Part shown: positions 51,208 to 59,892 of the stretch, piece after piece
Position numbering within the stretch: position 1 is the stretch's first letter
How the letters are laid out: every line of letters begins with the position of its first letter
Assembly (NCBI GenBank): GCA_039023545.1
Contig: JBCHKQ010000004.1
Location: 1 to 64,000 of the forward strand
Direction: 5' to 3'
DNA from: Spirochaetia bacterium 38H-sp
Lineage (GTDB): Bacteria > Spirochaetota > Spirochaetia > Winmispirales > Winmispiraceae
DNA: 64,000 nt
Translations under genes and position numbers: made by a program
The notes under the pieces: generated by a model
The model's database searches: none
What the model saw: only the letters and a program-made list of their open reading frames with translations
What the model was told of the DNA's origin: nothing

Positions 51208-51604
51208 AAATATTTTTAAGATATTCCCTTATGGCCGATAAAATAGGTCTATCAGAGGGGACAAGCATATCTTCGTCAATATTTTCCACATCTATCCATT
51301 CAAAAGCATCATGAAAGCCTCTTTTTTCCGGAGTACTATCACTATCAACAATAAAAGCAAGCAATCGGTACTGTGTATCCTTGTTTTTAAAAAGACCACT
51401 ATAGATACACGGCCCTATCTCAGCAACAATACCTAATTCTTCATAAAGCTCCCGTTTAAGAGCAGCTTCTGGAGACTCCATAAACCTAACCTTACCCCCA
51501 GGGAACTCCCAGAACCCACCTACACTCCCCCCTCCTATTCTTTTTGCAAGGAATATTTTTGTACTATCAAGCCATATTGCAGCAGTTGTTATCCTCTGTT
51601 TCAT
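51200..51604 (-). CDS. Nudix hydrolase (MutT-like)
   Basis: 134 residues containing the complete Nudix box GGKVRFMESPEAALKRELYEELGI (GX5EX7REUXEEXGU), preceded by GGFWEFPGG typical of MutT/NUDT1-type enzymes that cleave oxidised nucleotides. ATG 51604 is used; in-frame TTG/CTG codons directly after the upstream stop are alternatives, and no clear ribosome site exists, so translation probably depends on coupling with the upstream gene. Confidence 0.88.
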   Translation of the reverse strand: MKQRITTAAIWLDSTKIFLAKRIGGGSVGGFWEFPGGKVRFMESPEAALKRELYEELGIVAEIGPCIYSGLFKNKDTQYRLLAFIVDSDSTPEKRGFHDAFEWIDVENIDEDMLVPSDRPILSAIREYLKNISK

Positions 51605-51613
51605 CAGCAGCAA

Positions 51614-52051
51614 CTATAGAAAAAGTACAGTTGGAAAGAAAAAATGAAGAATAGAAACAAGAAGCGCTGCAATTCCTATGATAGTCTTATTCTGAATAAT
51701 TACAAGATTAAGAGTCTCTGTGGTTTCATCATCCAAGAGTGTTGAATCTGTCTTAGATTTTTTATATTCCTGATAAAACATGAGCAACAGAGCAACACCA
51801 GCAAGAATACCTACAAGAGCAGGAAGCAAATCTCCTATTATTATAGCCCCATTTCCGGGGACAACAGATAGAATTTTAAAAACACCTGTTACGGTAGTCA
51901 AAATACCCCAGATAAAAAGAAAAGATTTGCTTTTTATAACCTTAGGATTAAACATCGCTGTTATTCCCAATTTTTCGGAAAAAGAGTCCTGAGACAGGAT
52001 AACTCCGCTCAGGAAATTGGTAAGAACCGACAAAGCATAGAATTGAATCAT
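51614..52051 (-). CDS. Small integral membrane protein, unknown function
   Basis: 145 residues with four hydrophobic helices (the first FYALSVLTNFLSGVIL, the last IIGIAALLVSILHFFFPTVLFL) and a charged cytoplasmic loop between helices three and four. ATG 52051 follows AAGGGAGG. The gene downstream begins one base after its stop. Confidence 0.65.
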   Translation of the reverse strand: MIQFYALSVLTNFLSGVILSQDSFSEKLGITAMFNPKVIKSKSFLFIWGILTTVTGVFKILSVVPGNGAIIIGDLLPALVGILAGVALLLMFYQEYKKSKTDSTLLDDETTETLNLVIIQNKTIIGIAALLVSILHFFFPTVLFL

Positions 52052-52068
52052 AAGGCCTCCCTTGGAAA

Positions 52069-52608
52069 TTATTTTCTTTTCAATCTTTTTTGTAAGACAA
52101 TATTACTGTCATCTATCTTCAATAATACATAAAAGTTCAGTTCCTGGCTATCATTATTTTTAATATTTTCAATATCAAATCTAAAACGAGTGTTCTTATC
52201 AGACTTCTTCTCTGTCTTTTGGACAGGAAGAGGCATATCTATTTTTTTTTCAACTGTTCCCCAATAAAAAACCGGTATGAGAAAATCATTATTCCCGGTA
52301 TCTCCAGAAAAATATATGTCTACATAACCAATTATCCTGTCATCAAAATATACAGCATCAAGAGAAAATTTATAATCCTCAAACTTTGCTTCCCATGGCT
52401 TTGGGGAAAGAAATATATTATATATTATAAATATAAGAATAATGACAAGAGAATCAAGAAGTAAAATCATGAGAGAAGTATTCTTCCAAAAGGGTTTCTT
52501 TTCATATACCGGAATATATTTCTCAGCCATCTCAAGTCGCTCTTCTCTATTGTAATAGAATTTGAGCTCGTTTTCCGATTTATTTATAAACTCATCGCTC
52601 TCTTTCAT
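52069..52608 (-). CDS. Single-pass membrane protein, unknown function
   Basis: 179 residues: a charged N-terminal 40, one transmembrane helix (about 46-66; LMILLLDSLVIILIFIIYNIF), and a beta-rich extracytoplasmic domain. Its 5' end overlaps the nnr gene by 17 nt. No family is recognised. Confidence 0.65.
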   Translation of the reverse strand: MKESDEFINKSENELKFYYNREERLEMAEKYIPVYEKKPFWKNTSLMILLLDSLVIILIFIIYNIFLSPKPWEAKFEDYKFSLDAVYFDDRIIGYVDIYFSGDTGNNDFLIPVFYWGTVEKKIDMPLPVQKTEKKSDKNTRFRFDIENIKNNDSQELNFYVLLKIDDSNIVLQKRLKRK

Positions 52609-54082
52609 ATATCTCTATCCCAATCTCTTTTAAAGAAAGGCCAATATAATCAACAAGCATATCGGAAGAAAACCAGCCTTTATCCTTATATAATAGCTTT
52701 GCAGCATTAGCGTGAGCAATAACTCCAGCACAAGCAGCAGAAAAAGAAGAAGTATAAGCCGTCAACAAACCAGCAATCAGTCCTGCCAATACATCCCCAG
52801 ACCCGGCAGTTCCTAAAGGAGAGAAACATCCGTCATAAACTGCGATATTACCAGGAGAAAAAATCCAGGTCACATGCGACTTTAAAACAAGGGTACAGGA
52901 GTGCCTATTTACAAAATCCTGACATATAAGAGGATTCTTAAGCAACTTGTCAACAGTAGTATTTAACAAAAAAGCACACTCTCCAATGTGCGGAGTCAAA
53001 ACCCAACCTGTGCCAAGCGAAACATCTTCTTTATCAATCAGAAGTTTTAAACTATATATGGCATCGGCATCTATAACACCTTTATCAAATTTTTTGAGTA
53101 TGCTAGAAAGCAATAACACCCTATTCTCACATCGTCCCCAACCAGGTCCTACAAGAACAGAATCCATAAAGTCAAAACTCTGCAAATCTGATTCTTTTTT
53201 AACAACAAGAGGACCTGCGATAGGGTATATCTGTTCAAAGATATCGTTGCCAACAAAAAGATAAACATAGCCCGATGGTGTTCTAAGTACTGACTTACCC
53301 GAAAGCAGAGCAGCCCCCAACATCCCGGCAGACCCTGCAAACACCCCTATCCTTCCTCTGTCGCCCTTATGAGAATATCTAGAAATATTGAGTTCATCAG
53401 AAAAAACACTGATATCCTCAATTAATAGACCGCTAGACTGTCTTTTTATCAATTCCGGAGGAAAAGAAATCTCAACAAGATGAATATCACCACATCTCTT
53501 TCTGTAAGAAGGGAAAAAACATTCCTGTTTATAGACTCCTACATTAACCGTAACATCCGCAATAAGGCCATAGTCATCATAAATACCGGCAGGCACATCT
53601 ATAGAAAAAATCCTTATGTCATCAAGATTATTAATAAAAGAAACAATACTTTTTATATCTTGCCTTAATTCCGACTTTTGGCCTATGCCAAGAAGACCTT
53701 CTACAATCCAGTCGGCTTTGGAACATATCTCTTCACAGATACTTCTATCATTTTCCCAGACATATGTATCAATACCAAGACTTCTTATGATATCCAGCTG
53801 AATAGCAGGAATATCTCTAAGGCTTTCTTTTGTGATTATCACTTTAATAGAAGAAAAACCTTTAAAAAAAGCATTCCTCGCCATTACCATGGCGTCTCCG
53901 CCATTATTGCCGGTACCACACAAAAAAACTACAGAATCAGAAGCAGAACAAAATTTATCAAAGAAAAGCTCAGACAGAGCAGTCCCTGCTTGCTCCATCA
54001 GAATTATTGCAGGAATACCATAGTTCTGTTGGACCCCAGAATCAATCAGTGCAGCAGAATCCATACTGACGATATGTTTCAT
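52592..54082 (-). CDS. nnr: Bifunctional NAD(P)H-hydrate epimerase / dehydratase
   Basis: 496 residues combine the YjeF_N epimerase domain (1-210; IPAIILMEQAG, CGTGNNGGDAMVMAR) with the ADP-dependent dehydratase domain (225-490; VLTPHIGECAFLL, GTAGSGDVLAGLIAGLL). Together they repair damaged NAD(P)HX. The first domain ends and the second begins without a gap, the usual bacterial fusion. ATG 54082 overlaps the lipoprotein gene by 4 nt behind GGAAAGG. Confidence 0.94.
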   Translation of the reverse strand: MKHIVSMDSAALIDSGVQQNYGIPAIILMEQAGTALSELFFDKFCSASDSVVFLCGTGNNGGDAMVMARNAFFKGFSSIKVIITKESLRDIPAIQLDIIRSLGIDTYVWENDRSICEEICSKADWIVEGLLGIGQKSELRQDIKSIVSFINNLDDIRIFSIDVPAGIYDDYGLIADVTVNVGVYKQECFFPSYRKRCGDIHLVEISFPPELIKRQSSGLLIEDISVFSDELNISRYSHKGDRGRIGVFAGSAGMLGAALLSGKSVLRTPSGYVYLFVGNDIFEQIYPIAGPLVVKKESDLQSFDFMDSVLVGPGWGRCENRVLLLSSILKKFDKGVIDADAIYSLKLLIDKEDVSLGTGWVLTPHIGECAFLLNTTVDKLLKNPLICQDFVNRHSCTLVLKSHVTWIFSPGNIAVYDGCFSPLGTAGSGDVLAGLIAGLLTAYTSSFSAACAGVIAHANAAKLLYKDKGWFSSDMLVDYIGLSLKEIGIEIYERER

Positions 54083-55317
54083 TGTCCTTTCCCGTATAAT
54101 ATACTATCAGTTCTCCACCATACAAGATCAGCACCATCATTAGTAACAATTATCGCTCCTAAAATACCTTCTGGAGAAACAGTATATGATACATACAATG
54201 GATCGGAGTAGGGCATATCTAAAATAAATTTCTTCTGAAGCTCTTTTTTGAGATCATAGATAAGTAGTTCTAAGTCATCTTTTTCGCTTTGTTTCCTTAC
54301 AAAAAAAAGCTTATTTCCAGATGCAGCTCCAATAAAATCATAAGGAACCGTAAAATCCGCAATACTTCTTGCAAAAGCACGTTGTTCTTTCTGCAAATTT
54401 ATCTCTGGTAACTCCATATAGGTTAGGTATTTCTTGTCTTTAAAATCATAAAAATAAACCCTAGATATATATTTACTCAGTCCAGAAAAAGAACCTGTAT
54501 CAGTATCTTTATCTTTTATAAAATAGTCATACTTAACATATACTCCATTGCCATCAAAATCAGATACAACAGTATCAATAGAAGGGGTAAGAGAGTCAGG
54601 AGAATATCCATCTGGCAGCGGTAAACTGGACAAAGAAAAAGACTTAAAATATTCCAACGAACCATCCACAGTAAAAACATACACATCCCACGAGTAAAGC
54701 TGTCTACAGATAACAACAAGTTCGTCATTTACAGTAACATTTATGGAAACAATATACGGAAAAGGAGAACCTGCCACACCTTCTCTTCCTATATAATCCT
54801 TGAAAGTTCCAGAAGAATCAAACCTTAAAACAACCTGATTATTGGAAGAATTGGAAAAATCAGAATATCCACTTGCCACATAATCTTCCACATACAAACT
54901 CATAGAAGAAGTAACAGCTATACTCTCGTTCTGGACAAAACCATGAGAAAAGGCCTTACGTGTAGATACAGTATCCCCCTCCGTTGCAACAGAAACGGGG
55001 AGAGGATTGACACCAGGATTATACCATAACCTCAAAAGCTCACCATATGAAGAAAATTCCATAACCTTCGCAACACTTGCATTGCTAATAAAAAAACGTC
55101 CATTGCGAAGGAAAATATTGAGGTCTTTTTCGAGCACCTTACCATCAATAGGAAAAAAAACAATCTCATCCTCAAATCGTCCGAAATCGAGACTAATAGT
55201 ACGCTCAATACTCAATCTCACAAAAGCTTCTCCAGAACAGGAAAAAAACAAAAAAACAAAAGATAACAAGACAAAGAAACGTTTTATATACAAAAAAACA
55301 ATCCCAATATTTTTCAT
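54079..55317 (-). CDS. Lipoprotein with a beta-propeller-like body
   Basis: 412 residues. The signal peptide ends in a lipobox LFFSCSG (Cys about residue 27). The rest is beta-rich, with repeated blade-like segments (LRFDSSGTFKDYIGREG, VYVFTVDGSLEYFKSF, LLIYDLKKELQKKFI), suggesting a six- or seven-bladed propeller. Comparable lipoproteins occur in other spirochaetes without known function. No Shine-Dalgarno is present; a consensus TTGACA-17-TAGTAT promoter ends 7 nt before the ATG, predicting a leaderless mRNA. Confidence 0.75.
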   Translation of the reverse strand: MKNIGIVFLYIKRFFVLLSFVFLFFSCSGEAFVRLSIERTISLDFGRFEDEIVFFPIDGKVLEKDLNIFLRNGRFFISNASVAKVMEFSSYGELLRLWYNPGVNPLPVSVATEGDTVSTRKAFSHGFVQNESIAVTSSMSLYVEDYVASGYSDFSNSSNNQVVLRFDSSGTFKDYIGREGVAGSPFPYIVSINVTVNDELVVICRQLYSWDVYVFTVDGSLEYFKSFSLSSLPLPDGYSPDSLTPSIDTVVSDFDGNGVYVKYDYFIKDKDTDTGSFSGLSKYISRVYFYDFKDKKYLTYMELPEINLQKEQRAFARSIADFTVPYDFIGAASGNKLFFVRKQSEKDDLELLIYDLKKELQKKFILDMPYSDPLYVSYTVSPEGILGAIIVTNDGADLVWWRTDSILYGKGQ

Positions 55318-55324
55318 TTATGCT

Positions 55325-55353
55325 ATACTATCCTTGACTTTAAGTCCTGTCAA
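55325..55353 (-). promoter_or_regulatory. Predicted promoter giving a leaderless mRNA for the lipoprotein gene
   Basis: Perfect TTGACA (55353-55348), 17 bp spacer, TAGTAT (55330-55325), 7 nt to the ATG at 55317. It uses the same -10 hexamer as the phoH promoter. Confidence 0.65.
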
Positions 55354-55389
55354 CTTGACCAGATTAAAACATATGTATAGGTTAGAGTT

Positions 55390-58110
55390 ATGAAGATACT
55401 AAACAAGATTTTTGGAACAAAAAAAGAAAGAGATCTTAAAAACCTACTGCCGATATTATATAACATAAATAAACTGGAACCATGGGCAATGCAGCTCGAT
55501 GATTCCGATTTTAAAAAAGAAACCGAACGGCTTAAAAGCCTTTTACAGGCAGGCAAAAATACCGACGACATACTTCCGGAAGCTTTTGCCATTGCAAGAG
55601 AAGCAGCAAAAAGAAAGCTAGGCGAAAGATTATATGATGTCCAGCTTCTGGGAGCCATAAGCCTTCATAAAGGCAATATCATGGAAATGAAAACTGGAGA
55701 GGGTAAAACCCTTTCCAGCGTTCCTGCCGCATATCTTAACGCACTAACAGGAAAAGGCGTACATATCATAACTGTAAACGACTATCTGGCAGAAAGGGAC
55801 TCAAAATGGATGAAACCCGTATATGATCTACTGGGAATATCCGTCGGAGTAATATTATCCAGTATGGATACAGAGGCAAGAAAACAAGCTTACAATAAAG
55901 ATATAACATACGGTACCAATAATGAATTCGGATTTGATTATCTCAGGGATAACATGTGCCGGGACCTCTCGGAAAAAGTACAAAGAGGACACCATTATTG
56001 TATTGTGGACGAAATAGACTCTATTCTTATTGATGAAGCCAGAACTCCCCTCATAATATCCGGTCCGGCAGAAGATGACAAAATAAAAATAATGGAAGCC
56101 AATAGAATAATTCCATTTTTAAAAGAAGCTCCTAAAGATTCGGAAAGCGGAGAATACATAGAAGAAAGGGAAGAAGAAGGACACTATAAACTGGATATAA
56201 AGAACAAAAGAGTAACGTTCACTAATAACGGCCTTGCAAAAATAGAAGAATTATTAAACAAGAGAAAGGCAATAACAGGTTCCATATTCTCAGAAGAAAA
56301 TTTTGAGTTTATCCATTATGTTACACAGGCTTGCAGAGCTCACTTTCTCTTTAAAAAGGATGTGGATTATGTAGTACAAGACGGACAAGTACAAATAGTA
56401 GATGAGTTTACGGGCAGAATATTACATGGCAGACGATACTCAGAAGGCCTTCATCAGGCACTAGAAGCAAAGGAAAATATAAAAATAGCAGAAAGAAACA
56501 AAACTCTCGCAACAATAACCTTTCAGAACTACTTTAGAATGTATGAAAAACTCTCCGGCATGACAGGAACAGCAGAAACAGAGGCAAAAGAATTTTCCAA
56601 AATCTATGGACTTGATGTAACTGTAATTCCTACAAACAGACCATTAAGAAGAGTAGACCAGGATGACCTGGTATTTTTAAACGAAGAAGACAAACTAAAT
56701 GCAATATGCACAGAAATAGAACAGGCACACAAAAAAGGACAGCCTGTTCTTGTGGGAACAATATCAATAGAAAAATCAGAACAAATTTCCTACATGTTAA
56801 AGAAACGAGGAATTCCACACCAAGTTCTAAATGCAAAAAATCACGCAAAAGAAGCAACAATCATAGCAGAAGCAGGTTCACGGGGAGCTGTTACGATAGC
56901 TACAAATATGGCAGGTAGAGGAACAGATATAAAACTAGGTGGTAGTCCAGAATATCTTGCCAGAAAAGCTTGTGGCTCGGAAGCGACCCCAGAAGAATAT
57001 CTCGCAGCTTATGAAAAAGAGCTCAATAAATGGGAAAAAAACTATAAAGAGATAAAAGAGCTGGGAGGACTATATGTACTTGGTACAGAAAGACACGAAT
57101 CAAGAAGAATAGATAACCAGCTACGAGGACGCTCGGGAAGACAAGGAGACCCAGGGCGCTCCAGATTCTACATCTCGATGGATGACTCTCTGATGAAATT
57201 ATTTGGGGGAGGCAACCTTAAGGATATGATGGCAAGAGTTGGGATGAAGCCTGGAGAACCTCTCAATCATCCTCTTATAAATAGGAGTATAGAAAAAGCC
57301 CAACAAAGAGTAGAAGATAAAAACTATGAAATAAGAAAGCACCTTCTGGAATATGACGATGTATTAAACGAACAAAGAAAATTTATATACGAGCAACGAG
57401 ACGCCATACTGGCAGATAAGAACCTCACAGCAAGAGTAAAAAATGCAATCCTTGAAACTGTAGAAATAATCCTGGAAGAAATATTTGAGAACGAAACAAA
57501 ACTAAAAGGCGATATAATCATAAACAAATTAAAAGAAGAACTTTATTATACACCTCCAAGCCTAGAAGAAGAACAATATTACAATCTGGATACAGCTATA
57601 AAACTTATAACAGAAGACATAGAAAAAGAAATAGCAGAAAAAGAAGCAAAAGCAGGAAAAGAACCTCTTAATCTATTTCTCAGGTTTGAATATCTTAGAA
57701 ATATCGATATTAAGTGGCAAGAACATCTGGAACAGATGGAAGCTCTAAGAGAAGCAGTATATCTAAGAGCATATGCACAAAAGAATCCTCTTCTCGAGTA
57801 CAAACTGGAAGGCTCACAGATATTCGAAGACATGATTCAAACAATACGATTAAATACTGCAAAAAAGCTATTGGTTCTACAGATACAGGAAAGGCCCCAA
57901 GACTATTATTATAATAGAAACCGCTCAAGAAACATAAAAACAGTACATAATGACTTTACCGCCCTTTCAGGTCAAAATAGCAACAAAACACTTACTAGAC
58001 AAGGACAACCTGCTTCTGTCCAAATAGTGAGAACAGGAAAAAAGGTCGGTAGAAATGAGCCCTGTCCTTGTGGAAGCGGAAAAAAATACAAACACTGCTG
58101 TGGGAAATAA
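55390..58110 (+). CDS. secA: Preprotein translocase ATPase SecA
   Basis: 906 residues with the SecA order: Walker A MKTGEGKTLSSVPAAYLNAL, TYGTNNEFGFDYLRDN, Walker B VDEIDSILIDEARTPLIISG, GRILHGRRYSEGLHQALEAKE, NMAGRGTDIKLGG, QLRGRSGRQGDPG, and the C-terminal zinc-binding SEC-C motif CPCGSGKKYKHCC. It drives Sec export through SecYEG. The ATG has only a poor AGGTTAGAG upstream; TTGACC and TATAGG (15 bp apart) end 8 nt before it, so a leaderless start is possible but less clear than for its divergent neighbour. Confidence 0.97.
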   Translation: MKILNKIFGTKKERDLKNLLPILYNINKLEPWAMQLDDSDFKKETERLKSLLQAGKNTDDILPEAFAIAREAAKRKLGERLYDVQLLGAISLHKGNIMEMKTGEGKTLSSVPAAYLNALTGKGVHIITVNDYLAERDSKWMKPVYDLLGISVGVILSSMDTEARKQAYNKDITYGTNNEFGFDYLRDNMCRDLSEKVQRGHHYCIVDEIDSILIDEARTPLIISGPAEDDKIKIMEANRIIPFLKEAPKDSESGEYIEEREEEGHYKLDIKNKRVTFTNNGLAKIEELLNKRKAITGSIFSEENFEFIHYVTQACRAHFLFKKDVDYVVQDGQVQIVDEFTGRILHGRRYSEGLHQALEAKENIKIAERNKTLATITFQNYFRMYEKLSGMTGTAETEAKEFSKIYGLDVTVIPTNRPLRRVDQDDLVFLNEEDKLNAICTEIEQAHKKGQPVLVGTISIEKSEQISYMLKKRGIPHQVLNAKNHAKEATIIAEAGSRGAVTIATNMAGRGTDIKLGGSPEYLARKACGSEATPEEYLAAYEKELNKWEKNYKEIKELGGLYVLGTERHESRRIDNQLRGRSGRQGDPGRSRFYISMDDSLMKLFGGGNLKDMMARVGMKPGEPLNHPLINRSIEKAQQRVEDKNYEIRKHLLEYDDVLNEQRKFIYEQRDAILADKNLTARVKNAILETVEIILEEIFENETKLKGDIIINKLKEELYYTPPSLEEEQYYNLDTAIKLITEDIEKEIAEKEAKAGKEPLNLFLRFEYLRNIDIKWQEHLEQMEALREAVYLRAYAQKNPLLEYKLEGSQIFEDMIQTIRLNTAKKLLVLQIQERPQDYYYNRNRSRNIKTVHNDFTALSGQNSNKTLTRQGQPASVQIVRTGKKVGRNEPCPCGSGKKYKHCCGK

Positions 58111-58116
58111 TCATCT

Positions 58117-58142
58117 GCGAGTCGGGCACTAGGCCTACTCGC
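58117..58142. other. Hairpin between secA and the small membrane-protein gene
   Basis: GCGAGT (58117-58122) pairs with ACTCGC (58137-58142) with a partly paired interior. There is no T tract on either strand, so termination is only possible, not shown. Confidence 0.3.
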
Positions 58143-58151
58143 ATTAAAAAA

Positions 58152-58292
58152 TCAACTATCAGAACTAACAGTGGAACTTGTTTTAAGAGCTCCGGAATCG
58201 CCTACAGGGAATACTGTAGACGTATTGGTGTATACATTGACAAGTGTGACAATAGCAAAAATAATAACCAAGACTATAGCAAGTCTTCTCAT
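58152..58292 (-). CDS. Small membrane-anchored protein, 46 residues
   Basis: ATG 58292-58290 is preceded by GGGAGG at 4 nt. The product MRRLAIVLVIIFAIVTLVNV... is one hydrophobic helix (4-20) and then a hydrophilic Thr/Ser-rich tail ending SSTVSSDS. The ribosome site, clean stop and position 26 nt downstream of the LysM/M23 gene on the same strand support a real small gene in that operon. No homologue is recognised; it could be a regulatory small protein of the envelope. Confidence 0.6.
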   Translation of the reverse strand: MRRLAIVLVIIFAIVTLVNVYTNTSTVFPVGDSGALKTSSTVSSDS

Positions 58293-58317
58293 AAAGCCTC
58301 CCTGCGATTGCTATATT

Positions 58318-59475
58318 TTAACGCAGATATTTTAATGGGTCTACTGCTTTTCCATTCTTAAATACAGAAAAATGCAAATGTGGCCCAGAGCTGTATCCTG
58401 TATTACCTACTTCTCCTATTTTTTGTCCCTGCGATACATATTGACCGCTTTTGACTAATATTCTTGACATATGTCCATATAAAGTCTGAAATCCACCATA
58501 ATGGGAAATAATTACATACTTGCCATATATGGAATGTGTTCCTGCCCTTACGATCTTTCCGGCCAACGCAGCTTTGACAGGAGTACCAATGGGATTTGCA
58601 ATATCTATACCATTATGAAAACTCAAAGGACCTTTACCTGTGAAGGGATTGGTTCTCATCCCAAAACTGGATGTAAGCCTTCCTTTGATGGGATATATAA
58701 ACAATTCTCCAAGCGCCTTTTTTAATTCAAAAGAACTCATTTTTGCGTCAGGAAGAAATAGTTTTTGCCCTACTTTTAATTTATCCGTAGATAAATCATT
58801 TGCATCCAATATACTTATCATACTTATTCCGTATTTCTTTGCTATAGATTCAAGCGAATCGCCTTTATTAACTGTATACAAGACACCATTTCTATCTGGA
58901 ATATGTATTGTAGTATTTACAGGTATTCTTCTTACATCAGACATGGTATTAAAGCTTATGATGGTATCCAATCTAAGGTTAAACTTTTTTGCTATATCGT
59001 AGAGTGTGTCTCCCTGTTTTATAGTGTATTCCTGTACATTAAGACTGGAGAATTGAGAAGGATCTACTTCTACATATGCAGGCTCCGGCTTTTCAAAAAA
59101 AGAACCATAGGAAACATAATTGGAAACAATTTCACTGAGAAATCTATCACTTTCTTCTTCCTTTATTAACATCTCAGATGCCAGTGCATTGTTTATGGCA
59201 AAAAGAACAATTAAAACAAAAAACAATACCAAAACTATTATGTAAAGTACCCTTACAAATTTGGGAGAAATCATAACTTGCGTTTTATTATTTTCTTTTA
59301 TTCCAGTACCGACAAGGTTATTATTATAAGAATATGTATTTTTCTTTGAGGTATTTCTTTTTATTGCTTTCTTACCGGGAACTTTTATATACTTATTTTC
59401 CAACATAAACGTAGCAGTATACAACAAACCTTTTTTCTCTGTATCCGATGCAATGCTTTCTTTTAACATGATCAT
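58318..59475 (-). CDS. LysM-domain M23 metallopeptidase, membrane-anchored
   Basis: A transmembrane helix (VRVLYIIVLVLFFVLIVLFAI) is followed by two LysM domains (YTIKQGDTLYDIAKKF and YTVNKGDSLESIAKKY) and an M23 peptidase domain with the zinc set HNGIDIANP, YGHMS and GPHLHFSV. It should act on peptidoglycan as an endopeptidase or amidase activator. The frame is open to 59607, but the far upstream part lies antisense to the signal peptidase gene, so ATG 59475 is chosen. That start has no ribosome site; 59469 or 59406 are alternatives. 385 residues as annotated. Confidence 0.85.
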   Translation of the reverse strand: MIMLKESIASDTEKKGLLYTATFMLENKYIKVPGKKAIKRNTSKKNTYSYNNNLVGTGIKENNKTQVMISPKFVRVLYIIVLVLFFVLIVLFAINNALASEMLIKEEESDRFLSEIVSNYVSYGSFFEKPEPAYVEVDPSQFSSLNVQEYTIKQGDTLYDIAKKFNLRLDTIISFNTMSDVRRIPVNTTIHIPDRNGVLYTVNKGDSLESIAKKYGISMISILDANDLSTDKLKVGQKLFLPDAKMSSFELKKALGELFIYPIKGRLTSSFGMRTNPFTGKGPLSFHNGIDIANPIGTPVKAALAGKIVRAGTHSIYGKYVIISHYGGFQTLYGHMSRILVKSGQYVSQGQKIGEVGNTGYSSGPHLHFSVFKNGKAVDPLKYLR

Positions 59476-59485
59476 AGATATGATA

Positions 59486-59514
59486 TCGACATAAAATTTC
59501 TGATTCCTTATAAT
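59486..59514 (+). promoter_or_regulatory. Predicted promoter giving a leaderless GTG-start mRNA for the signal peptidase gene
   Basis: TCGACA (59486-59491), 17 bp spacer, perfect TATAAT (59509-59514), then exactly 6 nt to GTG 59521. The inferred start point is the G of the GTG. Confidence 0.7.
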
Positions 59515-59520
59515 TATTCT

Positions 59521-59892
59521 GTGAAACATATTTGCATTGTAATATTTATATTTCTTCTTATATCGGAGATCGGCTTCCCTGCTGCAGTTGAAGGGAATTC
59601 TATGCAACCTGCCATACGTGAAAATAAAATTGTTTATGTGTTTACAATTGTATATGGAATAAGAATTCCCTTTAGCACGAGATTTATTGTAAGATGGGGA
59701 GTGCCTAAAGAAGGCTCAATAGTAGCATTTATAGATCCCATGGGGAACTTTTCTATAAAGAGATGCATTACCAGGTATAAAAAAGAAATATATCTGGAAG
59801 GTGATAATAAAATCAGTTCTGTTGATTCCAGAAATTACGGTTATATTCCCATTGAGAATATAATAGGAAATGTGTTAACCTTTTCTGACTAA
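59521..59892 (+). CDS. Very small signal peptidase I (S26 family)
   Basis: Only 123 residues, against about 180-320 for most signal peptidases I. A single N-terminal hydrophobic segment (HICIVIFIFLLISEIGF) leads to the nucleophile Ser in EGNSMQP; the general-base Lys is in SIKRCI; and EGDNKISSVDSRNYGYIPIENIIG is the box D/E pair. All catalytic parts are present; the large beta-barrel insertion is missing. GTG start at the first transcribed base, no Shine-Dalgarno. It overlaps the transpeptidase gene (TAATG), suggesting joint expression. A specialised target is possible. Confidence 0.82.
   Translation: MKHICIVIFIFLLISEIGFPAAVEGNSMQPAIRENKIVYVFTIVYGIRIPFSTRFIVRWGVPKEGSIVAFIDPMGNFSIKRCITRYKKEIYLEGDNKISSVDSRNYGYIPIENIIGNVLTFSD

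Noticed and set aside
55523..55545. ACCGAACG followed by GGCTT-AA-AAGCC inside secA, resembling a half repeat
   Set aside because: It lies in a normally conserved part of SecA (TERLKSLLQAG) and lacks the second cap; chance similarity in coding sequence is the simpler reading.
59476..59607. N-terminal extension of the LysM/M23 protein up to 59607
   Set aside because: The extension lies antisense to the signal peptidase start and promoter, has no ribosome site, and its sequence has no family resemblance.
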